Assembly: GCA_947034895.1 (NCBI GenBank)
Contig: OX344763.1
Location: 15,345,001 to 15,409,000, forward strand
DNA length: 64,000 nt
Reading direction: 5' to 3'
Source: Rhytidiadelphus loreus
Lineage: Eukaryota > Streptophyta > Bryopsida > Hypnales > Hylocomiaceae
The position numbers and the translations under genes are program-made. Shown piece after piece: positions 1 through 10,700 of the stretch; positions within the stretch are counted from its first letter, which is position 1; every line of letters begins with the position of its first letter. The notes under the pieces were generated by a model, which was not told where the DNA came from, did not search any database, and worked only from the letters and a program-made list of their open reading frames with translations.

Positions 1-171
1 TTTTTGATGTCCAAGTTGACATTTAGTTGTTTTTATGTTTTTCATGACATCCAATTGATCTAATGAACATAATTAAAAACATAAAAACAACTAAATGTCA
101 ACTTAGACATCAAAAAAAATCCGTCAGAAAAAATTAGGGCTCGTCACAAAAAATATGGGTTTCTTATAGTG
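1..171. mobile_element. Right part of a CACTA-type non-autonomous element, cut by window start
   Basis: The stretch ends in TTCTTATAGTG, the reverse complement of CACTATAAGAAA, a typical CACTA-superfamily terminus. Just inside are the GTCACAAAA and CCGTCAGAAA blocks often found in plant CACTA-derived miniature elements. Positions 1-42 and about 75-116 form a near-perfect inverted repeat, so this part can fold into a long hairpin. The left end and its target-site copy lie outside the window, so the 3-bp duplication (would be ACT at 172-174) cannot be checked. Confidence 0.55.
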
Positions 172-644
172 ACTGCACACATGGCTAACCCGCCACGCCC
201 TGCTAAATCCTACGAAGGTGAAGGTTATTCAAAAAAGTATTTGTATTTACATTTAATTGCTAGAAGTAACAATCCATGGAGACAAGTTTTAAAAAGTTTT
301 TTTACCTTCAAAGTTCAAGGCACCTACTGTTGGTATGTACAATATTTTGAAGTTAAATAAAACCCAACCAAATTATTAGTTTTAGTAGTTTGAATTTTTT
401 AAATGTTCCTTTTGAAGTCTAGTTTCAGCATCAAAATTTTGATTTTTAAAATCATTGATTATGATATATTATTCAACAGAATAAATTATAAATTGTTGGT
501 GTTTAACTTTCTGTAACAAGGAGTATTCATAGCCATTGAATATTCACGTAGTAAGCTTTTACATGCAATTGAATTTTTAGATTTGGGACTCATAATATAC
601 AAATAATGAGTGGTTTTTACTTCAAAATTTTAATTTCACATGCA
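172..644. other. AT-rich spacer, no gene seen
   Basis: Only a 63-codon open frame (169-360) is present; its start overlaps the transposon end and it has no recognisable motif. I see nothing else here. Confidence 0.5.
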
Positions 645-1567
645 AGGTCGTTTCAAGTGACCACCAATGAAATGAATCTGATAATTTTTTGAATTCTTGT
701 GTTTACAAATAATTACAACTTTTACAACATGTTTCCCATTTTTTTCCAACGTGAATTTCATGACTTTACATTTTCTTGGACATTAAAGTACATGACAACT
801 TCTTGCGTAAATTATAGTTTCAAAATAAGGTCATTCAAAGTGACCACCAATTGCATATTTATTTGAATTCTTGAGTTTACAAATAATTGCAACTTCTACA
901 ACATGTTTCCCATTTTTTTCCAACGTGAATTTCATGACTTTACATTTTCTTGGATATTAAAGTACATGACAACTTCTTGCCCTAAATTTTAGTTTCAAAA
1001 TAAGGTCATTCAAAGTGACCACCAATTGTATATTTATTTGAATTCTTGTGTTTACAAATAATTGCAACTTCTACAACATGTTTCCCATTTTTTTCCAACG
1101 TGAATTTCATGACTTTACATTTTCTTGGACATTAAAGTATAGGGCAGTTTTTTGTCCTAAATTTTAGTTTCAAAATAAGGTCATTCAAAGTGACCACCAA
1201 TTGCATATTTATTTGAATTCTTGAGTTTACAAATAATTGCAACTTCTACAACATGTTTCCCATTTTTTTCCAACGTGAATTTCATGACTTTACATTTTCT
1301 TGGACATTAAAGTACAGGGCAGCTTCTTGCCTAAATTTTAGTTTCAAAATAAGGTCATTCAAAGTGACCACCAATTGCATATTTATTTGAATTCTTGAGT
1401 TTACAAATAATTGCAACCTCTACAACATGTTTCCCATTTTTTTCCAACCTGAATTTCATGACTTTACATTTTCTTGGACATTAAAGTACAGGGCAGCTTC
1501 TTGCCTAAATTTTAGTTTCAGAATAAGAAAATTCAAAGTGACCACCAATTGCATATTTATTTGAATT
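645..1567. repeat. Tandem repeat, ~175-bp unit, about five copies
   Basis: The block ACATGTTTCCCATTTTTTTC recurs at about 727, 901, 1076, 1251 and 1425, giving steps of 174, 175, 175 and 174 bp. Each unit also carries CAAAGTGACCACCAATTG and TTTCTTGGACATTAAAGTA. Later copies are nearly identical and the first is more diverged. The length is nucleosome-like, as in many plant satellites. No open frame runs through it. Confidence 0.93.
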
Positions 1568-1651
1568 TTTGTGTTTATTTTTGTAAGGTTTTTTGGTTCT
1601 TTTTTTTCCATTTAGTGTATGTCAACTGAGTTTTTTAAAAGTAAATTGTAA

Positions 1652-1679
1652 CCCTAAACCCTAAACCCTAAACCCTAAA
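1652..1679. repeat. Four perfect CCCTAAA units (interstitial telomere-type repeat)
   Basis: Four uninterrupted copies of CCCTAAA, the Arabidopsis-type plant telomere unit, lie 85 bp after the satellite. They could be an interstitial telomeric remnant, a telo-box cluster, or a small expansion by chance. Confidence 0.85.
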
Positions 1680-2669
1680 TTTGAACCTTAAAATCAAAAT
1701 TTTGAAAATCAAAGACATTAATATTAAAGTCAAATCAAATGTTTTCTATTTCTGAAAATCCAAGTTGTACTTTAGACATGCATTATTGTATGGCGGAAAA
1801 AAAAATGCTTCGAAATGTATCATCTAATTTGGAAATGTATTGTTCTATTTTTGAAATTTCACATGAAGCTTTGCAAAGGGTGGGACTTTACGAAAAAGAG
1901 TTGACTTTGCCATTGACCCTTAGTCGGAAATTACATAAAAAAAAAAATTTGAAAATCGCGGAAAACAAGTGTATAGTTCGCTGTCAAATGGGAGAAGAAT
2001 CTTCAAAGGAATGATGGCTTTTTCTAATCCCGGAAATACTTTTGCCTCAAAATGTGCTGAAAATTTGAAGGTGAATCTTTCAAAAATAATTTTTGAAATT
2101 CAAACTCTTTCTTGTGATTTGGCGTGCTCTTTCCCCCCTACGCCAAAACATTGTGCATTCGCGCTGAATTTGTTGTGGCTTTTTTGATTGCGCACTCTCA
2201 TTCCATTTCCCGTCATCTAGCTTTGCGCTCTCAAACTTTTGTTCAATTTTCAGTTTCTTGACTTTGTTGTTCTAATTTGTGAAGCGAGTTATTGTTGAGA
2301 AGTTGTCTTGATTTTGCAGGTAACGATAATGTCCTCCCACATGAGATTAAATTCTCACACTTTGTTTTTTTGATTTCTGTGTTGCATTTGTGTTTTCATG
2401 ATTTTGTTACGTTAACAAATATCAAATTCCAGTATATTGTAGTCATCTCTCCAATACAGAATGATCTTCTACACCTCGTACTCTTGATTTTTAGGTAGTC
2501 GATCATTGCAAGTGCATTCAATGAATTTCAATTGCAAGCTTAACGTTTTTTGTATTTGGAAGAATGTCTCAGTGTGAACGGGTTTCCGTAAAACATGGAT
2601 CTATTTTTAAAAAATATTAATTATTTTTGAAATACAAACATGGGACTACACTAACTTTATAGAAATCTA
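1680..2669. other. No recognised gene
   Basis: AT-rich DNA with three short overlapping plus-strand open frames (1739-2014, 1969-2187, 2292-2498). None carries a motif I recognise and they overlap in different frames, so I do not call them genes. Confidence 0.45.
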
Positions 2670-3215
2670 ATGTGCTAGACGAGCAATTCAGGTTGCACCG
2701 ACCTGAATTGCGTTCTTCCATTTTAAGTCACTTGTCAGTATTTTACTTTGAAAATATTTAGAAGTACAGATATGCAATTTAGGTTGGTCCAACTTGAATT
2801 GTCATGACGGAAATTAATAGTCCATTAATACATTTCAGGTTGCACCAACCTGAATTGCATCCCTTCAAGTTTAAGTCACATGTCTATATTTCTATATGAA
2901 AAAATTCAGAAGTATAGGTGTGCAATTAAGGTTGGTCCAACATGATTTGTCATGTCGAAAATCAATAGTCTATCACTAGAAGAAAACTATGTCGCAGTCA
3001 ACAAAACCACATCAGATTGGTTTTGTTGACTGCGATGTTGAAAACGTAGAAAAATGCAGATTTTGTGTTTTCACTACGTTTTCAACAGCACAGTCAACAA
3101 AATCAATCTGATGTGGTTTTGTTGACTGCAACATAGTTTTCTTCTAGTGTATATTAATGCATTTCAGGTTGCACCAACTTGAATTGCATCCCATCAATTT
3201 ATTAGACAACAATGA
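2670..3215. repeat. Degenerate ~148-bp tandem repeat with internal palindromes
   Basis: The core TTCAGGTTGCACC occurs at 2687, 2834 and 3163. After removing the 176-bp element plus its 3-bp duplication, the spacing is 147 and 150 bp. The first unit has a perfect 11-bp dyad (GCAATTCAGGT, 7-nt loop, ACCTGAATTGC); others keep an imperfect dyad. A second related dyad with a GGTTGGTCCAAC core alternates with it. Confidence 0.75.
2974..3149. mobile_element. 176-bp CACTA-type foldback element with TAT target-site duplication
   Basis: Termini are CACTAGAAGAAAACTATG and its inverse. The flanks are TAT (2971-2973) and TAT (3150-3152), a perfect 3-bp duplication as expected for CACTA elements. Almost the whole element is an inverted repeat with arms of about 75 bp. 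Each arm holds a further dyad (CAGTCAACAAAACC with GGTTTTGTTGACTG), so it folds into nested hairpins. It interrupts the ~148-bp tandem repeat, so the empty site can be reconstructed from neighbouring units. Confidence 0.93.
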
Positions 3216-3419
3216 TCTAATGTGTCATCCAAGCGTTCCTTCATCCATAGAATTAAGATTGGTATCAATTGCAATAAAATTTTTAAAAATTCTATGTCTG
3301 AAAATGCAATTGAGGTAGGACCAAATTGAATTACAAATGATACAAATCTGATGGCCGTTCCTACTATTTATTCTCTGCCTAATTCTAGATTATTTTATGT
3401 TATCTAGACTATAGGCAAA

Positions 3420-6258
3420 ATGGGCTCCAATTCTTTACCAGATGACATCATAGATTCATCAAAGGATGAGTTGCAAGCTCTTGAGCAAATGAATGTTGGC
3501 ATTTTTGAGTGTGAAGGGCTTTCGTGGCCGATGTGAAATACAAAATTTGTTACTTTGTATAATATTGAAGGGGAACTTGTTGGAGAAGGTACTTGTCATA
3601 GTGTGAACTCTGAACTTGTACTTGGTGCCAATGGGCCTCTCGGAGACACTCATGTATCAGTGCACATTTCAAAGTCACATTCTCAAGTGGACATTTCTGC
3701 GGAGCATGTACACTCATTGGTGGCTTGGCCTATTACACTGGTCCACTGTTGTGGAGCAAGTCTGTATGATCATGAAGCTAGGGACAATTTGAATTGTCAA
3801 CAAGCGGCGCTCTTGAACCCACCTTCCTCAAAATCTACTAGACCATATATAAGTGCTTCAAGGAACCCACCTTGTAAGACTGCTGTCAAAACAAAAAAAC
3901 TCCTCATACAAGAGTCAATCAACAAGGTTTCCAGCAAAGTGTGTTGCAACGAAAATTGCATTCAACCCTTTCCTAGGGAGAAAATTTGGGCCTTTAGAGA
4001 ACGCATGTATCGAAATTCGACATTCAAACATAGAGCATTCATGAAGACTGAAGTACATAGGCAAATTCATCGCAATGCACGTGGTAGGCGGATGGTCACA
4101 ATTGAAGAGATAAATGTGTGTTTGCGCGCATGGATGCATATTGTCGGGGTTGTAGAGGCTACATTCTATCGGTATTTGAAATACATGAAGGACAATCGGG
4201 AAGCAAAGGACCACGGTAACATGGGATTGCTCAAGCCTAAAAAGCATACCGAACAAGCTACAGCTTCGTTGAAGTGCATCCTAGAGAAGGAAGCCGATCA
4301 TATGCCACATCGTACAAAGACTTTGAAGGCAGGTGAGAAGATTGTGTCCAAGATTCTTCCACCTTCATTTCAATGGAAGGATCAATTACTAAAACTGAAT
4401 GAGACCAATGCGGCTTTTGGTTTGAAGGAGATTTCAACTTCGAACTTGAGCAAGATTAGGTCGACCAAGTTCCCAAAGTACGATGTGAAGAGGCCGGGAG
4501 ATAATTTTGCTCGGTGCGGTACTTGTGACAAGTTGAATGAGCTTATGGAGGGTTCTATTGTTGGATCCCAAAGTTCTATGAAGTGGTCCAAGAGGTTGAA
4601 CAAGCATTGTATCACTGCTCATGCGCACAGGGATTTGTATTATATAAACCGGAATTGGTCGTTCAATTTTCCACATGAATGTGTTACAATTATACATGAC
4701 AAGATGGATCATGCCAAAATTGCTTCTCCGGTCTTTTTTCACAAGAGTAAAGAACTTGATGGCCTTGTGAAGCTACCTATTTTTGTGACGGGCATGATTG
4801 TGCATAGTCATGTTGATGATGCGCATTATGGCTTGGATGTCTTTGCCCATGATTCCAACTATACCATTGGTTCAATGGCAAAGTTGTTGCGAGATCTAGA
4901 GTTGGAACTGAAGTTTTCTTCTTGGGAGTTGTTCAAGAATTCAAAGTCCACCAATTTGTTTAAGGCGATGCTTGAAGGTGCAAGTATGTGCGAAGCATTG
5001 CTGCCACCGGTTCCAAATTCTTAACCCCGGCGATGCGGTTACCACCAATTCTGAACGTGCAAATGGACAATGCCACTGGGGACAATAAAAATAGATATGT
5101 TATTTGTTTTTTATCTCTTCTTGTTGCGAACAAGATCTTCCATGAAGTGTACGTGAACTTCATGATTGTCAGTCACACGCATGATGACATTGATGCGCTA
5201 TTTGGAAGATGCAGCATGGATTTGAAGAAGGAGAACTTCCCTACAATTCCTTCACTCATAAAGTCCTTCATGGATGTAAATTCCATCCCCACTATTCCTC
5301 ACTTCATTGAAGAGGTGCCCGATTTCAAGGGTTTCATTGCAGGTTCATTTGTGGATGGTGATGACATCCTTGTAGGGCATACAAAACCACATCAAATAAA
5401 GTTCTATCTGGATTCAACGGGATGTCCTATCATGAAGTACAAGCTTTTGTGCACAGATGCTGACTAGTTAGGGGAAGACGGAAGAGGCATTAAGTTGTGA
5501 AAAAAAGATGTTGAAGGGCAAAGTTTGTGGCCACACAGTTCACCGTTGTCAGTTCCACTGAAGCCAATGAAAGGCTTGGAAGACATCGTGAAAGGTGTGT
5601 TGGAGTTTGTGAAGTATTGGGAGAATTTGTGCAATGTTGACGTCAGCGGGGAGTATCGAAGATGTTACGAGCATTTGATGAAGTATTGGCGTGGCGTGAA
5701 GGTAGCGTTGATAGAACCATTTCCTACTTTTGATATTTTGAAGGACGGTTTCTGGCCAACTACCCGTGTTCAAGCAAGTCAAGTGGATCAATTAGATGAT
5801 GATGGTGAGGATCGTGAAGAGTTTGGGGAGGATGAAGCATACGTCGGACCATTGAGTGGCCGCCCGAATTCATCCTTCAGAGTAGCACAATATTTATTCG
5901 AAGGCTATTTTGTTGCGGTTCGACCCGCAGATGGTGACTCTCATCCAGTTTGGATTGCAAAGGCATTGTTTGATCCAAATTCCAACCTAGAGAATCCAAA
6001 CTGTGTCCTCATTCAATATTTTCGTCCCACATCAAAGAATCAAAATGTTTAAGACTTCTACACTGGATGGGATAGCGAAAAAGGTTTGCGACTTATCATT
6101 GGAGGGTTGATGAAACTGAACCACCGGTTTGGCAACTCGCAGATGCTCTTATGATAGCGTGGAAGTCCATAATTCAAAAAGATAGTATAGAGTGTATGAT
6201 CAAGATACCGCCTATACAAATTGAAGTCATAAACCAAAGTTTGGCTTTATATAATTGA
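3420..6258 (+). pseudogene. DUF7869-type DDE-like transposase gene, decayed
   Basis: One ancestral protein of roughly 940 codons is readable across several frames. The N-terminal part holds CCNENCIQPFPREK (from ~3936). A basic region ending in LLKPKKHTEQATA follows, then a CGTCDKLNELMEG zinc-like knuckle (~4510). Three acidic motifs are typical of an RNase-H-like nuclease core: IIHDKMDHAK (~4690), QMDNATGDNKNRY (~5061) and HTHDDIDALFGR (~5176). The C-terminal part contains YFVAVRPADGDSHPVWIA and CVLIQYFRP. Breaks: TGA 3534, a frame change near 5010-5030, TAG 5465, TGA 5498, TAA 6050 and a frame change near 6080-6105; the last readable frame ends at TGA 6256-6258. The start at 3420 (MGSNSLPDDIIDSS) is the first ATG in frame. 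I recognise the family from its motif order as DUF7869-type proteins, abundant in some plants and animals; that it is a transposase is inference. No terminal repeats were found around it. Confidence 0.8.
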
Positions 6259-6809
6259 GAAGTCATAACCACGTATGTGCATATGTGGCATGTTTTGATT
6301 TGTATTTGACATCCGCATCTTATGTGTAGTGGATGAAATTTATATATTGCAATAGGTGGTTTAGGTTTGGATGTTGTTAGTTTGGATTTATAGTTTGGTA
6401 TTGCTTATATGTTTTGGAAAGTTCGTCTTATTTTTTAAAAACAAGAAAATTCAGTTTCAATATTAATATATTTGATTTATGTACTCTTGTGTTTTATTTA
6501 TTTATTTTCTACTCCAAAGTATTATTTTACTTGGTTATCGCAAGCACATATGTTATAAAATCTCTTGAAATTTCATTTGAAAATGTGAAGTGATGATATA
6601 AAGGGGTAGTGGGTATAACCACTTTGTTTTGGATAAACATGTACTTCACTTGTCACATTCTGGATAGGGGCTGGTTGGTTGTTACAATTTTCCTGCCTAC
6701 ATAAGTCACTAGCAGCACCAAGTCATGTCTCTCAATCGCTCATACGAATTCAACGGGAATCGAACTTGGATTGCCTGAATGAGATATACAACCCCTTACA
6801 ACCAACCGT
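6259..6809. other. AT-rich spacer with a tRNA-like B box
   Basis: No gene seen. On the minus strand, 6765-6755 reads GTTCGATTCCC, a match to the pol III B box, inside a sequence resembling the 3' half of a tRNA. The next element is inserted about 45 bp upstream (minus sense) of this box. It may be a SINE remnant; no convincing A box was found. Confidence 0.35.
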
Positions 6810-7760
6810 CACTAGAAGAAAAACACGTCCGGCACAACCAACTACTATGCAACTAGTGCCCTATGCAACTGTCATGCAACTAGTTTCCTCTCTATTTGCA
6901 CCAAATCTAATGTAGTTGTTTTGTGTCATTGTTTTACAGCATTCATTCATTGTTTTAGTTGCAAAGTAGTCATTCTGTAGTTGCAAAAAAAGACTAGGAA
7001 ACAACTAGTGTCCTATGCAACTATTATGCAACTGTAAAATGACCATAGTTGTTTCCTAGTTGTACGCTAGTTGTTTCTTAGTTGCACTCTAGTTGTTTCC
7101 TAGTTGCTTTCAAAGTTCATTCCCATTCATGTTATATCAATTGACCCATATCAATTGTAAAGAGTACCATTAGATTGAACATATAAGACTTGTAAGTTGT
7201 TATAGTCTTATGTAATGAATTCTTTTGATAGAATTCTAAGATTTCTATAATTTGTGGGTTTCTACAATTTGTAGATTTTGTATATAAGAATTTAAAAAAT
7301 AATTAAAATTCAAGAAATTTTATAATCTAGGAAATTGAATTTTGAAATCTAGGAAGAAGATAGATCTGAAATTTTGAAATCTAGGAAGAGGGTAGATTTG
7401 AAATTTTGAAATCTAGAAAAAGGTAGATTTGAAATTCAAAATCTAAGAAAAAGATAGTTCTGAAATTCGAAAATCTAGAAAAGAGGTAGATCTGAAAATT
7501 TGAAATCTACAAATCATTGAGATTTATATTTTAAAATTTACAAATCTACAAGTTGCAAGCAAGTTGCAAACAAGTTACACACAAGGATGAAGTTCTTTGT
7601 ATGGTGTCGGATGACAAAAAACCTTGCAACTAGACTGCAACTAATGCGACTTGTCCACTGCAACTACGGACTCTACATTGTCACCTAGTTGCAAACGTCC
7701 TATGCAACTACAAAATGAGTTGCATACTGTAGTTGCAAAACCCCTCTTTTTCTTCTAGTG
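6810..7760. mobile_element. 951-bp non-autonomous CACTA element with CGT target-site duplication
   Basis: Termini are CACTAGAAGAAAAACACG and, inverted, CACTAGAAGAAAAAGAGG. The flanks CGT (6807-6809) and CGT (7761-7763) are a perfect 3-bp duplication. Subterminal regions carry repeated GCAACTA/TAGTTGC motifs in opposite orientation at the two ends, like the transposase-binding repeats of CACTA elements. It has no coding capacity. It shares termini and subterminal motifs with the 5.3-kb element at 35913-41191. Confidence 0.92.
7341..7512. repeat. 32-33-bp tandem repeat inside the CACTA element
   Basis: Five to six degenerate copies of a unit built on GAAATCTAGRAAGAGGTAGAT, with starts at about 7344, 7376, 7409, 7439, 7471 and 7503. 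Confidence 0.8.
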
Positions 7761-7763
7761 CGT

Positions 7764-10700
7764 AGAGCTCATGACTTAGTGTTATGAAGATGTTGTGATC
7801 GGTAAATATATTCATGAAAACATTGAACCTCAAATTCAAATTGAATTTATTTAAGGACTTTGTATGTCACTATACTCTCATTTTAATGGAAATTGCAATT
7901 CAAAATAGACAATATTATTTTGAGAGGTTCACAAAACTCTCAAAATTTTGAATATAGTGTTCAATTGTTTCCATGAAACATGCAAACATTAGGGCGCATT
8001 ATAATAGATTTCAGCCATGTGTGGAAACTCTGCCTACAACAAATTTTAGGTGTCATTAAAAGTTGATGCACTTCTAATTGACAAAAACGTACTTTGATGT
8101 CTTGATTAACACCACAAGAAATGGGAGTTCCTACTAGTGAATTCTTGAGAGAAGGTAGAAGAAGTGATATAGTAAATTATGCTTCTTTAATTTAAGGGAG
8201 TTGAAGACCAAGGATGAGGAAGAAGTGAATGACATGCAAAGAATAGAGTGTGTAAGCTTCACTTTACTAGGGATAAGGACTAAGGAGCAAGTTGGGGTGG
8301 GGTTCCAATGCATGACTAATTGTACTATTGATGTTCAAGTGTAGAAGACGATTGAGATGAGAATGAATAACATTCTCAAACAGGCATGAAGACCACACCA
8401 AATTGAATATGGTTCACTCTTAGTAAACTAAAAAGAAAGTATCCCAACAAAAAACATTGATCCAAGAGATAGCACTTATTTAAATAATTTCTTTGTCTAT
8501 GAAAATAATTGCTCAAGACTTGTCTACACTTTGAGGTGCTATTTTTTAACATTAAAAACAAGTCTTACAAGTAACAATGGTCCTTGCATTTAAACTAATA
8601 CATGATACATTGTGAAATTTGATTAGCTTCTAGGAACACTAAATCTAGTACATGATCTACCAATTTAGTGTTTTCATTCACATTAGGATACATTGACATT
8701 AGGTTAGCTGATTTCAACTTTGATAAATCCACTTCATGGTGAACCAATAATAAAATGCCATGTAGCAAAAATGATTATCCTCTTGTGTCCTAAATGACTG
8801 CAATTATTTAAAAATAATAATGATTAATTATATTAAAAAAAATATTTAAAAAAAATTCCAACAAAAATGAACCAAAGAAATTGTCAAACTAAACAAAGTT
8901 TACCATCTACCATCAAAAGAATTTTTGCTGGCAATCAAGTAATTACTTAATTGACATTTAGTGAGAATGAAAGGTGGAGAAGTCACATTTATATTGAAAT
9001 TCATTTTTCATTCATGGTCAAACAAAGGATATGGAAAAATTCAAAGATATATGGGAACTTGACCACACTACATTTGGATGTCATTTCAGACATCTAGACA
9101 TTATTTCAGACATGTGGAGTTGTGGACTTTTTTTCAAACATTTTACTTTGAATAGAATTCTTGCTTTTCATATCCCATATGGGTTGTCTTACTTCCTACC
9201 ACCTCACTTGTATAAGGAGCTTTTTTTTCCATCCATATTGTATATCCATCCATTTCCCTTCTCCTATGATTTTCACATCCAATCTGCATTTTACTTCAAC
9301 ACATAGTAATTTACAAAAAGTTAATAACTATGAATCCAAAACCTCTAGCCGACATCACATTTCTATGTTTTTTTTGTGACATTCTAATAAATGTGACCAT
9401 ATTTTATTTGATGTCTAGAAAAACATATACGTCCTTTGTGTCATCCACCTATTTTTGTTCTAACATCTCTACGTCTTTCCCAACATCAACCAAAAATTTG
9501 CCTCTCACAAGTTCAAAATTCATAACACATTGATCTCAATGAAAACATGACCCATTTCTTCAAAACACCACAAAATGCACGTTTTTTTTTATATTAAATT
9601 GAATCAATCTTTCAAATTGATGTATTGTGTTGTATGTATCTCATTGTGAGCAGGCAATGACTGCTTCTTTTGAGCGCATTGCGACATGGATGCCACAATG
9701 AGCTCAAATCCAATTTTTTTAACCTCCCAGTACCCCCCAAGAAAATTATATTAATTTTTTTTCAAAATCCACCTCCATCCCACCACTTGTAATTTTCAGG
9801 TGAGGGTGGAGGTGGCATTCAATATGGGATAAATCATGTATCCCCGCATCATAACCATATCCCATACCATGACCGTATCTGAACCCGTATTGTATCCCAT
9901 ACCATATATGTATCCGTATCCATATAACATACCATATATATATATATATCCATATATATATTCATATCTATATGTAGGGGTGTATTTAAGATCAATGGCA
10001 TCTGAGGGGGAAGATTTATTTTTATTTTTAAATCAACGGCTCTTTTATTTTTTCGTTGAGGAGAGTGGGGAAGAAATGGAGGAAACCGAGGTGATTGCCT
10101 CTTTTTAGCGCATTGTGTTGTATCTATCTCATCTCCTAGATTGTTACATTCAATGCATCTGACTTTCCTCTTTGATAAACGCCTTATATAGTGTACAATA
10201 GAGTGTTTTATAAGTCATCAATAAAAACTGTATTTCATAGTGCTACTATGTAAATGATGGGTAGTTGTCTTTAAAGCTATTGATTATATAGTCTAAGACA
10301 TGGTATCTTTATAATTTTAAACGCCAATCTTAATTTTGATTGACTTGTAAGATTTCCTAATATCTATTGTTCAGTGTCTTGGAACCTAGTCAAATTGGAC
10401 GTCATCTTCATTGTCCATGGTTATAATTTTATACTCAGATCCTGGACTCATAGTTTTATACTCAAACTTTCAAAACTCCAGAAAGTGCATGTGTTAGTTG
10501 TAATTTGTACCACCTAAACGTTATCTAGTCTTGAATTGCCATTACTCACTAGAAAGAAAATGCGACATTGACTTATACATGGCAATATGTGATGATTTGG
10601 TTTTGAACATTCACCATGTAGAAGACGAACTATTATGTGTACTTCTAATGATGCTTGTGCGCAAGTACAAAGACGTGAGCCTACGAGCCTTGAACCTAAT

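Noticed and set aside
645..1567. CRISPR-like array
   Set aside because: The whole 175-bp unit repeats without unique spacers, and the window is eukaryotic.
1739..2187. Two overlapping small plus-strand genes
   Set aside because: AT-rich, overlapping in different frames, no recognised motif.
6745..6830. A tRNA gene on the minus strand
   Set aside because: B-box match only; no cloverleaf, acceptor stem or anticodon arm could be drawn.
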